NCBI RefSeq assembly: GCF_003269035.1
Contig: NZ_QLTK01000023.1
Location: 1-64,000, forward strand
Source: Paraburkholderia bryophila
GTDB lineage: Bacteria; Pseudomonadota; Gammaproteobacteria; Burkholderiales; Burkholderiaceae
Length of the DNA stretch: 64,000 nucleotides
Direction: 5' to 3'
Each line of letters begins with the position of its first letter. The first letter of the stretch is position 1. The notes below the pieces were generated by a model. The model was not told the origin of the DNA. It saw only the letters and a program-made list of their open reading frames with translations, and ran no database searches. Positions 53,224 to 61,557 of this stretch are shown here, one piece after another. The translations under genes and the position numbers were made by a program.

Positions 53224-54003
53224 TCAGCCCTGCCGGAACAGCGCCGAGCCCCACGGTGCGCCGGTCGTGCCACCATCCACGACGATCTCCGCGCCGGTCA
53301 TTCCCGAAGCGTCGTTCGACGCGAGGAACAGCACGGCCGCCGCGACTTCTTCCGGCGTGGCCAGGCGGCCAAACGGAATGCGCGGTGCGAGCGCTTCTTC
53401 AGTAGCGTCGAGCGTGGCGCCCTCACGCGCGCCACGCGTCCAGATCGGCGTGCGCGTGCCGCCCGGAATCACGGTATTCACGCGAATGCCGCGTTGCACC
53501 AGTTCGGTCGCGAAAACTTTCGCCATGGCCGTAATGCCCGCCTTGGTGGCGGAATAAGCTGCCGAACCCGGCGAGCCGAGTTCGCGCATCACCGAGCCGT
53601 TCAGGACGATCGCGCCGCCGGCGCTCATCAGCGGCAGTGCGGCCTGCACCGTCAGAAAGACCGCGGTCAGGTTGGTGCGCAGAATCGCCTCGAACGCAGC
53701 GGCCGATGTGCCGCCGAGCGGCGTCGGCCCCGAGATGCCGGCGTTCGCGAAGACGATGTCGAGCGAACCGAACGCGCCGCCGATCCGTTCGAATAGCGTG
53801 CCGATGGCCGCTTCGTCGTCGAGATTGGCCTGCACGCCTAGAGCGTTTTCGCCTAGTTCCGCGACCGCCTGATCCAGCTTCGCGCGATCGCGGCCGGTGA
53901 TCACCACACGTGCGCCTTCGGCAATCATCAGCTTGGCCGTGACGAAACCAATCCCGCTATTGCCACCCGTGATTAACGCTGTCTTTCCAGTGAAACGCAT
54001 CAT
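53224..54003 (-). CDS. Short-chain dehydrogenase/reductase (SDR)
   Basis: 259 residues. The cofactor motif is ALITGGNSGIGFVTAKLMIA, followed by VVITGRDRAKLD (R rather than D, favouring NADP(H)). FANAGISGPTPLGG and the YxxxK of GSAAYSATKAGITAMAKV are the other motifs. Substrate unknown. It is divergent from a TetR gene, a common self-contained arrangement in which the regulator represses the reductase and responds to a toxic aldehyde or quinone. Two tandem ATGs (54003, 54000) exist; the second has the better GGAG spacing. Confidence 0.87.
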   Translation of the reverse strand: MMRFTGKTALITGGNSGIGFVTAKLMIAEGARVVITGRDRAKLDQAVAELGENALGVQANLDDEAAIGTLFERIGGAFGSLDIVFANAGISGPTPLGGTSAAAFEAILRTNLTAVFLTVQAALPLMSAGGAIVLNGSVMRELGSPGSAAYSATKAGITAMAKVFATELVQRGIRVNTVIPGGTRTPIWTRGAREGATLDATEEALAPRIPFGRLATPEEVAAAVLFLASNDASGMTGAEIVVDGGTTGAPWGSALFRQG

Positions 54004-54128
54004 CTTTCTCCTTCAAGGCGCCGCCGGCCCAGCCAAAGCGATGGCTGCGCGACACCCGAAAACGGTTAAGCGGCCGCCCACACCGCCACATAAATCAGAC
54101 ATCCCGGCGATGTCCCATTCGGCCATTC

Positions 54129-54148
54129 TGCATGTTGATCGTCATGCA
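54129..54148. promoter_or_regulatory. Putative TetR operator
   Basis: TGCATG and CATGCA arms separated by eight bases, between the divergent SDR and TetR genes. A related half, CATCATGCAGA, recurs about 20 bases nearer the TetR gene. Placement fits a shared operator; the binding is inferred. Confidence 0.45.
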
Positions 54149-54199
54149 CATTTTCAGTATTATGTTCATCATGCAGATTGTCAAGATGCGGTGAACGAA

Positions 54200-54808
54200 A
54201 TGGGCTACTCGCAGGCACAGAAGGCGGAAAGCCGCCAGCGCGTGCTGGAAACAGCGTCGCGGCAAATTCGTGAAGAGGGGATCGGCGCGCTCGGCGTGGC
54301 GGATTGCATGCGGCGCGCCGGGCTCACGCATGGCGCGTTCTACGGGCATTTTTCTTCGCGCGACGCGTTGATCGTCGAGGCGCTGGAATATGCCGTCACT
54401 CAGAGCCGGCAACGCATCGCGGCACTGAACACGGCTTCGGGTAAAGGCGGGGCCAAGGCGAAAGAGCCCTTGCAAGCCATGGCGGAGTTGTTTCTCAGCG
54501 ATCGCCACGTCAAGGATCCCGGCAACGGTTGTGCGTTGTGTTCGCTGGCGGGCGAAGCTCGGCATGCGAGTCCGGAAGTGAGAGACCGCTTGACCCAGTA
54601 CGTCCACTCGCTAACGTCGCAAATTGCCAGGACGCTGGCCGGTCCCAGCGAGAGCATGGCGCTCGGCATCGTCGCGACGATTGTCGGGGCGGTCACGCTG
54701 GCGCGTGCGGTCGACGAAGACAAACTCGCGAAAGCGATTCTGGCTTCGTCGCTGGCGTTGATCGTCGCGCAGAACAAGGACGCGCGGCAAGCGGGGACCT
54801 TGGCGTAA
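54200..54808 (+). CDS. TetR-family regulator
   Basis: 202 residues. The N-terminal helix-turn-helix is LGVADCMRRAGLTHGAFYGH followed by FSSRDALIVEALEYAV, characteristic of the group with TetR_C_6-like C-terminal domains. Conserved cysteines occur in GNGCALCSLAGEA and may be redox- or electrophile-sensing, as in NemR-like repressors (inference). It is divergent from the SDR gene and likely represses it. ATG 54200 is chosen; a GTG nine bases earlier is in frame. Confidence 0.87.
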   Translation: MGYSQAQKAESRQRVLETASRQIREEGIGALGVADCMRRAGLTHGAFYGHFSSRDALIVEALEYAVTQSRQRIAALNTASGKGGAKAKEPLQAMAELFLSDRHVKDPGNGCALCSLAGEARHASPEVRDRLTQYVHSLTSQIARTLAGPSESMALGIVATIVGAVTLARAVDEDKLAKAILASSLALIVAQNKDARQAGTLA

Positions 54809-54930
54809 AGACGCCTTAGCCATTAAGCGCTTTGTGAACTAGGATTGCTTCTGTACGTTCGGCACGTGACGCGTGCCCGATACAACTATCGCGCATGGCA
54901 CCAGGTAAGCGTGCCCACCGGAGACAGAAG

Positions 54931-56079
54931 ATGAACGAACAATACGGGTCGTTGTGCCCTTGCTGCGGCAGCGCGGAACATCGCGCAATCAGTCGCCGTA
55001 CGTTCCTGAACCTGATCGCCGGCACCGCTGCCGGTCTCGCCCTACCATCCGCCTTCGCGGACGCTCAAGCCGCGCCCTCGATTCCTTACGACTCGATTGC
55101 CAATCCCGTTCATTTGCCTAAAGACACGTATTTCGGCGAATGCTCCGGCGTCGCGCTCAATTCGCACGGACACATCTTCGTGCTGTCGCGCGGCAACACC
55201 AACGGACCGGCCTATGGCGCGGCCGCGGCGCAATTGCTGGAGTTCGCGCCCGACGGCCGTTTCATTCGCGAGATCGGCCGCAATCTGTACGCGTGGTCGT
55301 TCGCGCATACGGTCAAGATCGACCGCCAGGACAACATCTGGGTGACGGACAAAGGCTCCGACATGGTGATCAAATTCACCCCGGACGGCCGCGTCGCGAT
55401 GGTATTCGGCCGCAAGCAGGAAGCCGCCGACGAAGACACCGCGCCGCTCAAGCACCCCAACCCGCCGCTGCCCGCCGAAGACGGACGGTTCCGCCAGGTG
55501 ACCGATGTTGCGTGGGACGTGGCGGGCAATACGTACATCAGCGACGGCTACATCAACTCGCGCGTCGCCAAGGTGGATCGCGACGGCAACTGGCTCAAGT
55601 CGTGGGGCGAGCGCGGCACCGGTCCGGGACAGTTTCATACGCCGCACAGCATCGCGCTCGACGCGCACGACAACATCTACGTCGCCGATCGCAGCAACCG
55701 CCGCATTCAGGTGTTCGATACCGAAGGCACGTTCCTGCGGCAATTCACGATCGACGTGCCGGTGCCGCCGGGCGCGCGACCGGCGATCGGCAACATGCCG
55801 GACGAAGCGACCCTCGCCGCCGGCACGTTCGCGCCGGGCGCACCGTGGGCTATTTGCATTTCGCCGGGACCGAATCAGGTGCTGTATAGCGCCGACGGTT
55901 ATCCGGGCCGTATCTACAAGATGACGCTCGACGGCAAGGTGCTCGGCGTGCTCGGTCAATCCGGCAAACAGTTGAAGCAATTCGGCTGGATTCACCAGAT
56001 GGCGTGCCCGTCGGAGAACGTGCTGTTCGTGGCTGAATTGCTGAACTGGCGGGTGCAGAAGCTGGTGCTGCATGCGTAA
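54931..56079 (+). CDS. Tat-exported NHL-repeat (six-bladed propeller) protein
   Basis: 382 residues. The N-terminus carries CPCCGSAEH just before the Tat signal ISRRTFLNLIAGTAAGLALP, with cleavage near ADA-QAA. The rest is a six-bladed beta propeller of NHL repeats: GHIFVLSRG, DNIWVTDKGSDMVIKFTPDG, GNTYISDGYINSRVAKVDRD and DNIYVADRSNRRIQVFD. Similar proteins are annotated as peptidylglycine alpha-amidating lyase-like or 6-bladed propeller proteins; activity here is unknown. ATG 54931 has a GGAG upstream; an ATG at 54895 would extend the protein by 12 residues. The C-x-C-C motif upstream of the twin arginines is unusual. Confidence 0.83.
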   Translation: MNEQYGSLCPCCGSAEHRAISRRTFLNLIAGTAAGLALPSAFADAQAAPSIPYDSIANPVHLPKDTYFGECSGVALNSHGHIFVLSRGNTNGPAYGAAAAQLLEFAPDGRFIREIGRNLYAWSFAHTVKIDRQDNIWVTDKGSDMVIKFTPDGRVAMVFGRKQEAADEDTAPLKHPNPPLPAEDGRFRQVTDVAWDVAGNTYISDGYINSRVAKVDRDGNWLKSWGERGTGPGQFHTPHSIALDAHDNIYVADRSNRRIQVFDTEGTFLRQFTIDVPVPPGARPAIGNMPDEATLAAGTFAPGAPWAICISPGPNQVLYSADGYPGRIYKMTLDGKVLGVLGQSGKQLKQFGWIHQMACPSENVLFVAELLNWRVQKLVLHA

Positions 56080-56128
56080 ATGCAGGCAGCGATGCAGCCG
56101 TGAATTTCGCTCACGGCTGCATCGCCGC

Positions 56129-56926
56129 TTAACCGGCGTGCTCGCGCAGGAAGCTTTCGATCACCGTCGCGAAGTACGGCGGACACTCCTGCATCGGATA
56201 GTGGCCACAGTTCGGAATGACCAGCAACCTCGCATCGGGATGCCATGCAAGGAACGTCTGCTGCATCGCGTCTTCGCCGAGTCCAGGATCCTTGTCGCCG
56301 ACGATGATCAGATACGGCGTGTCGAGTCCGCGAACGTCATCGACAAAGTCCGTTCCAGTCAACATGGTCAGGTAGCCGGACCGGCATGCTGCAGCAACCC
56401 TTTCCCGGTTCTGCCGTAACTTCATCTCGGCCCAGCCGTCGGACAGCCCACCGGTCACGAACCTGATCAGTCGGCGGAACGCGTCGTCGTTCTCCGTGGT
56501 GCTCGCGAAGAATGCCAGCGCCTCGTCGTTCAAACGATTTCCGGCCGCCGAAACAGGGCAGACGGCAATAGCACTCTTGATACGGGTTGGCGCATCGGCG
56601 GCGATTCGCTGCGTTGCCATGCCGGTCATCGAATGGCCGAGCAGATGAAAGCGCTGCCATCCCAGGCTGTCGACCAATGCGAGGCAGTCGTCCGCGATCT
56701 CCCGAATGCTGTATTGGCCGGTCAACTGGATAGAGCATCCATAGCCGCGCAGATCGGCAAACACATAGGTGAACGCGGCGCCGTCCAGATAAGGAATCAC
56801 GGCTTCGTAGTTCGTATGGTCGCCAAGCCAGTCATGTAAGACCAGCACACACTCGGGACCCGTGCCGTGACGCACGTAACCGAGGCCTGAGGTTGCATTT
56901 TCGTCGGTGGAGATAAAGCGGTTCAT
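56129..56926 (-). CDS. Alpha/beta hydrolase
   Basis: 265 residues. The nucleophile elbow is GHSMTG (about S98), the oxyanion region is VLHDWLGDHTNYE, an acid is likely in VGDKDPGLGEDA and the catalytic histidine is in IPNCGHYPMQECP. Substrate unknown; it could be an esterase, a lactonase or a C-C hydrolase. The transcription start appears to be about 77 bases upstream, with an unusual leader (see the promoter and hairpins at 56939-57038). An AAGGA ribosome binding site lies nine to ten bases before the ATG. Confidence 0.87.
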   Translation of the reverse strand: MNRFISTDENATSGLGYVRHGTGPECVLVLHDWLGDHTNYEAVIPYLDGAAFTYVFADLRGYGCSIQLTGQYSIREIADDCLALVDSLGWQRFHLLGHSMTGMATQRIAADAPTRIKSAIAVCPVSAAGNRLNDEALAFFASTTENDDAFRRLIRFVTGGLSDGWAEMKLRQNRERVAAACRSGYLTMLTGTDFVDDVRGLDTPYLIIVGDKDPGLGEDAMQQTFLAWHPDARLLVIPNCGHYPMQECPPYFATVIESFLREHAG

Positions 56927-56938
56927 TTCAACACGTTC

Positions 56939-56965
56939 CTTTTTGGGAGTTGGAAAACCAAAAAG
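56939..56965 (-). promoter_or_regulatory. Ribosome-binding-site hairpin in the hydrolase leader
   Basis: On the minus strand CTTTTTGG can pair perfectly with CCAAAAAG, eight pairs around an 11-base loop. The right arm runs into AAAAAGGAAC, the ribosome binding region of the hydrolase gene, and the left arm is the T-tract that follows the terminator hairpin. The same bases therefore take part in two alternative roles. Confidence 0.6.
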
Positions 56966-56997
56966 AAACGCCCTCCCGGCGGACCGGGAGGGCGTTT
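56966..56997 (-). terminator. Strong intrinsic terminator-like hairpin in the hydrolase leader
   Basis: A perfect 14-base stem, AAACGCCCTCCCGG with CCGGGAGGGCGTTT, and a four-base loop. On the minus strand it is followed by CTTTTTGG, so it is a complete rho-independent terminator in that direction only. It begins about six bases after the predicted start of the hydrolase transcript. Confidence 0.8.
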
Positions 56998-57009
56998 GAA
57001 ATTACCTCG

Positions 57010-57038
57010 ATCATATTGACCTGATGGGCGAGTGTCAA
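57010..57038 (-). promoter_or_regulatory. Near-consensus sigma-70 promoter of the hydrolase gene
   Basis: On the minus strand TTGACA (57038-57033), a 17-base spacer, then TATGAT (57015-57010). The -35 is perfect, the -10 has one mismatch and the spacer is optimal. Predicted start is near 57003. Such a strong promoter is uncommon among the catabolic genes of this window. Confidence 0.8.
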
Positions 57039-57237
57039 TGCGCAATCAACGGCGCCGGTATTTTTCACGCACCGCTATTCATAACGAATCCGCGCCGACC
57101 AATCGGTACCAAGAAAGCAGCGCGCCGGGTGCAGGCATCGCGATGTTTACTGAAAGGAAGCCACGGTAGGATTCGGGCTGGCACGTGTCGCGACGCGACG
57201 CGTCAATCAGGCTTCGCCGAAGACATCGAGGATTCAC

Positions 57238-57318
57238 ATGGGCACTTATATCCTGCTGGGCGGTGGGTTCGGACTCGCACTACTCATCGCGATCTGGGGA
57301 ATCTGGCGGCTGAGGTAG
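57238..57318 (+). CDS. 26-residue single-helix membrane peptide upstream of kup
   Basis: Short reading frame beginning MGTYILLGGGFGLALLIAIW and ending in WRLR. It is one hydrophobic helix with a basic C-terminus. GAGG lies seven bases before the ATG, which supports translation. It lies on the same strand 131 bases upstream of kup. Size and shape recall KdpF, the small subunit of the Kdp potassium pump, but I see no specific sequence match. Confidence 0.55.
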   Translation: MGTYILLGGGFGLALLIAIWGIWRLR

Positions 57319-57449
57319 CGTAGCCCACACAGACCGCCCCGAGCCTGGCCTATCCTTTGTATCAGCTCGCAAGTTGCATCGACCGGCATTGATTGCTTGT
57401 CCCGCCACGCTGACACGCTTGCCGCCTTTACTCCGCTTACGACAGACCT

Positions 57450-59351
57450 ATGTCCTCCTCCGCGACTTCCTCACCCAACGCCACCGTCAAGGCGGCCGCA
57501 CCAAGCCTCGTACTGGGCGCCATCGGCGTGGTGTTCGGCGATATCGGCACCAGCCCGCTCTACACGCTTCGCGAATGCCTGAAGGCAGCCGGCGGCATCA
57601 CCCAGACGAACGTGTTCGGCATCGTGTCGCTGATTCTCTGGGCGATCATCGTCGTGGTGACGTTCAAATATGTCACTTTCGTGATGCGTGCCGATAACGA
57701 CGGCGAAGGCGGCATACTCGCGCTCACCGCGCTCGCTTCGCGCGTGGCGCCCGAACGGTTGAAGCAGGTGCTGTTGACCCTCGGCGTGTTCGGCGCGGCG
57801 ATGTTCTATGGCGATTCGATGATCACGCCGGCCATTTCCGTGATCTCCGCGGTGGAAGGCGTGACGCTGGTCGATCCGCACCTCACCGAGTGGATCGTGC
57901 CGATCTCGCTCGTCATTCTCACGGGCCTCTTCAAGATTCAGAAACGCGGCACCGGCACGGTCGGCAAAGTGTTCGGGCCGATCATGATCGTCTGGTTCGT
58001 CACGCTGGCCGCGCTCGGCCTGTCGCATATCATCCCGCACATCGGCATTGTGCGAGCCGTGTCGCCGACCTATGCGTTCGCGTTCGTGACGCACGCCCCC
58101 GGCACCGCGTTCATCGTGCTGGGGTCCGTGTTTCTCGCGTTGACCGGCGGTGAAGCGCTTTACGCGGACATGGGCCACTTCGGCAAGCGGCCGATCAACC
58201 TCGCCTGGCTGCTTCTCGTGCTGCCGAGCCTCGTGCTGAATTACTTCGGCCAGGCCGCGCTGGTGCTCGATAAACCGTCGACGATCTCGCAACCGTTCTT
58301 TCAGTCGGCACCGGGTTGGGCGCTGGTGCCGCTGGTGGTGCTGGCCACGGCGGCCACCATCATCGCGTCGCAGGCGGTGATTTCCGGCGCATTCTCGATG
58401 ACCAAGCAGGCCGTTCAGCTCGGCTTCCTGCCGCGCATTCCGGTGGTTCACACGTCGTCGCACGAAATCGGCCAGGTGTACGTGCCGTTCATCAACATTT
58501 CACTTTACGCGGCGGTGGTGTTCCTCGTCGTGTTCTTCAAATCGTCGGATAACCTCGCGGCGGCGTACGGAATCGCCGTAGCGTCGACCATGCTGTTGAC
58601 GACCCTGCTGATGTATTTCATTACCCACGACCTGTGGAAATGGAGCCCGCTGAAAACGGCCGTGGTTATCGTGCCGCTCGCGCTGGTCGACGCCGTGTTC
58701 GTGTCGAGTAACGTCAGCAAGGTCATGGAAGGCGGCTGGTTCCCGTTATTGGCGGGCGGCGTGCTGTTCACCGTGATGACCACCTGGCACAAAGGGCGCG
58801 AGACCCTGATGGAGCGGATGAGAAGCGACAACCTGCCGCTCGCCGGCCTGATTCATTCGCTGTGCGACGGCGGCCATGCGCCGCCGCGCACCAACGGCAC
58901 CGCGGTGTTTCCCGGCGGCGTGGCCGGCATGGCGCCCAGCGCGTTTCTGCACAACCTGAAACACAACGGCGTCATGCATCAGTTCAACATCTTCATGGCC
59001 GGAACGACCGACAACGTGCCGCACGTGCCGGACGAACAGAAAGCGGTGGTTGAAGATCTGGGGCACGGCTGCTACTCGGTCGTCGTCCGTCATGGCTTCA
59101 CCGAGATCCCCAACGTGCCGCGGATTCTGGAGATCGCGCAGAAACAGATTCCGGACTGGCACTACGAGCCCGCCGACACGTCGTTCTTCCTCGCACGCGA
59201 TACGGTGCTGGCGACCGGCGAAAGCAAGGCCATGTCGTTGTGGCGCGAAAAGCTGTTTGCGTTCCTCGCGAGGAACGGGGCGCAGGCGGCCGAGTACTAC
59301 AGCCTGCCCGCGAATCGCGTCGTGGAAATGGGCGGTCAGATCAATATCTGA
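57450..59351 (+). CDS. kup: Low-affinity potassium uptake protein Kup
   Basis: 633 residues, about 12 membrane helices in the first 450 residues, then a cytoplasmic domain. GVVFGDIGTSPLYTLRECL is the signature of the KUP/HAK/KT family. Other family segments are NDGEGGILALTALASR, VFGAAMFYGDSMITPAISVI and GGEALYADMGHFGKRPI. It imports K+ with H+. The ATG begins MSSSATSSPNATVKAAAPSL, a normal short cytoplasmic start. Confidence 0.95.
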   Translation: MSSSATSSPNATVKAAAPSLVLGAIGVVFGDIGTSPLYTLRECLKAAGGITQTNVFGIVSLILWAIIVVVTFKYVTFVMRADNDGEGGILALTALASRVAPERLKQVLLTLGVFGAAMFYGDSMITPAISVISAVEGVTLVDPHLTEWIVPISLVILTGLFKIQKRGTGTVGKVFGPIMIVWFVTLAALGLSHIIPHIGIVRAVSPTYAFAFVTHAPGTAFIVLGSVFLALTGGEALYADMGHFGKRPINLAWLLLVLPSLVLNYFGQAALVLDKPSTISQPFFQSAPGWALVPLVVLATAATIIASQAVISGAFSMTKQAVQLGFLPRIPVVHTSSHEIGQVYVPFINISLYAAVVFLVVFFKSSDNLAAAYGIAVASTMLLTTLLMYFITHDLWKWSPLKTAVVIVPLALVDAVFVSSNVSKVMEGGWFPLLAGGVLFTVMTTWHKGRETLMERMRSDNLPLAGLIHSLCDGGHAPPRTNGTAVFPGGVAGMAPSAFLHNLKHNGVMHQFNIFMAGTTDNVPHVPDEQKAVVEDLGHGCYSVVVRHGFTEIPNVPRILEIAQKQIPDWHYEPADTSFFLARDTVLATGESKAMSLWREKLFAFLARNGAQAAEYYSLPANRVVEMGGQINI

Positions 59352-59356
59352 CGGTT

Positions 59357-59375
59357 GGACGGCGCGGCGCCGTCC
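59357..59375 (+). terminator. Probable terminator after kup
   Basis: GGACGGCGC and GCGCCGTCC form a nearly continuous inverted repeat six bases after the kup stop, followed by CGATTTTT a few bases on. It lies between convergent genes and may serve kup. Confidence 0.5.
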
Positions 59376-59439
59376 CCTGTCGATTTTTCAGGTCGGCAAG
59401 CGCCGTTAGCGGCGGCGGCGCGCGGCTTGAGAGAACGAC

Positions 59440-60150
59440 TCAGGCTTGCGTGTCGACCATGCCGGTTGTCTTGCCGGAGGCGAGCATCAGTTGGGCGAGC
59501 TCGGAGGTGGCCATTTCAATGGCGGAATTGATCGTCGACACCTGACTTGCCAAGCTGCTCACACGAACTTCCTGAGCGCTGACCTGAACGTCGTTGTCAG
59601 CCGATTGCGTCGAGCTGGCGGATTGGCGCGAATGCCTGGTCTGCGCGGTTTGCGCGGATGCGTCGGCTGAAGCGCCACCGCCGGACTGAATCGCCCCGAT
59701 CGACTGGCTGCCTTGCGATTGCGAGCCGTGCGATGTTTGCGATCCCTGTGCTTGCGACATTTGCGACTCCACCGCCGCGAGTTGCGCCTGCAGCCGCTGG
59801 ATCAGTTGCGTGAGTTCCTGCATTTCGAATTCCGTGGCGCTCGAGCTGCTGGACGCCCCACCGCCACCACCACCACCGCCGCCCTTGCCTTTGGCATGTG
59901 TGGTCGAACTGCTACCACCGCTACCCGACGACCCGGATGCCGCCGAAGTCGACGTCGCGCTGCCGGACTGAGAGCCGGACGAGCCCGACGAGCCCGACGA
60001 AGTAGCGGACGTGGCAGCGGACGTAGAAGCGGAACCCGCCGCGGCAGAGCCCGATGCATCTGCATTCGCCGTAGTCGCCGTAGTCGTCGCGGCCGTTGCG
60101 CCGCCGTTGGTTTGCCAGGCATTGAGGCTGGTCGCGCTGGTGATCTGCAT
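59440..60150 (-). CDS. Low-complexity Ser/Gly/Ala-rich protein with short coiled coil (FlxA-like)
   Basis: 236 residues from the ATG at 60150, which has a very strong AAGGAGGTG ribosome binding site. Residues about 15-105 are Ser, Thr, Ala and Gly repeats with a run of nine glycines. A helix FEMQELTQLIQRLQAQLAAV then resembles FlxA-like coiled coils, followed by a Gln/Ser-rich stretch (GSQTSHGSQSQGSQS) and a second helical segment near the end (VSSLASQVSTINSAIEMATS). No signal peptide is seen. Function unknown; the amphipathic helices suggest a self-associating or secreted protein. Confidence 0.7.
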   Translation of the reverse strand: MQITSATSLNAWQTNGGATAATTTATTANADASGSAAAGSASTSAATSATSSGSSGSSGSQSGSATSTSAASGSSGSGGSSSTTHAKGKGGGGGGGGGASSSSSATEFEMQELTQLIQRLQAQLAAVESQMSQAQGSQTSHGSQSQGSQSIGAIQSGGGASADASAQTAQTRHSRQSASSTQSADNDVQVSAQEVRVSSLASQVSTINSAIEMATSELAQLMLASGKTTGMVDTQA

Positions 60151-60414
60151 CAGCACACCTCCTTTAAACAGGTCGATTCGTCGGAAATGGGCAAGCCCCG
60201 ACGGACTGCCCCTCAATGTATAACGGCAGCGCGCGGCACAAACTTTAGCGCCGCCTCAGCAAGCCTCGCACAGCCACGGCCGCGCCTCGCCATCAACCCG
60301 CCGCCGGGGTCGTTCCGCTCCGATTCCCCCACAGGCTGGCCTCCAGTTCCGTTAAGAAGAATTAAGCATTCTGAAGTTCAACACAGCCAGTCGCGCCGTA
60401 GGATTCAACCTGTG

Positions 60415-61494
60415 ATGTCGCACGACGCACACGTCAGAACGGCACACCGATCGACAACACAAGAAACAACACAAGACTGGAGAATCACTTTGGGCCACTC
60501 ATCCGACACGCCGTCGGCGCAGCGCCGCCAGCTACTCATGGCCGGCGCCGGCGCAGCAGGTGCCGCCGTCGCTGCCATGGCAGCACCGGGCGCCGCCATG
60601 GCAGCGGCATCCGTCAGCAACACGCACACAGGCAACTCGTCCCATTCACATCACGGAGAGCGTCACACCATGAACTACGTCACGACGAAAGACGGCACGC
60701 GAATCTTTTACAAGGACTGGGGCACCGGCACGCCGGTGGTGTTCTCGCACGGCTGGCCGCTCGACGCCGATGCATGGGACCCGCAGATGCTGTTCCTGGT
60801 GAACAAGGGCTATCGCGTCATTGCCCACGACCGCCGCGGTCACGGCCGCTCGGACCAGCCGTCGCACGGTAACGACATGGACACGTACGCGGACGATCTG
60901 GCCGCGGTGATCGACGCGCTCGACCTGAAAGGCGCAATGCTGGTAGGCCACTCGACGGGTGGCGGCGAAATCGCGCATTACGTCGGCCGTCACGGCACTG
61001 CGCGTGTCGCGAAGATGGTGCTGATCGGCGCCGTGCCGCCGATCATGGTCAAGACCGAAAGCAACCCGAACGGTCTGCCGATGTCGGTGTTCGACGGCAT
61101 TCGGGCGGGTGTCGCGAGCAACCGCTCGCAGTTCTATAAAGATCTTGCGGTGCCGTTCTTCGGCTTCAACCGTCCGAACGCCAAGATCGAACAAGGCACG
61201 ATCGACGAGTTCTGGCGCGAAGGCATGCTCGGTTCGATCAAAGGCCAGTACGATTGCGTGAAAGAGTTCTCGGAAGTGGACTACACGGCCGATCTGAAGA
61301 AGATCGACGTGCCGACGCTGGTGCTGCACGGCGACGACGATCAGATCGTGCCGATCGACCAGGCCGGCCGCATGTCGGCCAGGATCGTCAGGAACGCCAC
61401 GCTGAAGGTCTATCCGGGCGCACCGCACGGCATGTGCACCACGGAAGCCGACAAGGTCAACGCCGATCTGCTGGCGTTCCTGCAGCAAGGCTAA
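60415..61494 (+). CDS. Tat-type non-haem chloroperoxidase/alpha-beta hydrolase
   Basis: 359 residues. A twin-arginine region SAQRRQLLMAGAGAAGAAVA is followed by an alanine-rich stretch (AMAAPGAAMAAAS) and a His-rich linker, then the enzyme domain MNYVTTKDGTRIFYKDWGTG, GWPLDADAWD, DRRGHGRSDQP, the nucleophile in GHSTGG, the acid in LHGDDDQIVP and the histidine in GAPHGMCT. That is the cofactor-free haloperoxidase/esterase family. Two forms are possible: ATG 60415 gives the exported protein, while ATG 60670, also preceded by GGAGA, gives a cytoplasmic enzyme of the usual 274 residues. The long N-terminal region before the RR is unusual for a Tat signal. Confidence 0.83.
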   Translation: MSHDAHVRTAHRSTTQETTQDWRITLGHSSDTPSAQRRQLLMAGAGAAGAAVAAMAAPGAAMAAASVSNTHTGNSSHSHHGERHTMNYVTTKDGTRIFYKDWGTGTPVVFSHGWPLDADAWDPQMLFLVNKGYRVIAHDRRGHGRSDQPSHGNDMDTYADDLAAVIDALDLKGAMLVGHSTGGGEIAHYVGRHGTARVAKMVLIGAVPPIMVKTESNPNGLPMSVFDGIRAGVASNRSQFYKDLAVPFFGFNRPNAKIEQGTIDEFWREGMLGSIKGQYDCVKEFSEVDYTADLKKIDVPTLVLHGDDDQIVPIDQAGRMSARIVRNATLKVYPGAPHGMCTTEADKVNADLLAFLQQG

Positions 61495-61557
61495 GGTCAG
61501 GTCCGACGCCGACGGCTCGATCAGCCGGACAGCGCCCAAGGCTAAACCATCGTTCGG

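Larger units (their letters stand above)
56927..57237. other. Intergenic region between hydrolase and 26-residue peptide genes
   Basis: No further gene is seen. It holds the minus-strand promoter, terminator-like hairpin and ribosome-binding-site hairpin of the hydrolase gene (56939-57038). The remainder, 57039-57226, has no feature I can identify; the plus-strand promoter for the small peptide is presumably there. Confidence 0.6.
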
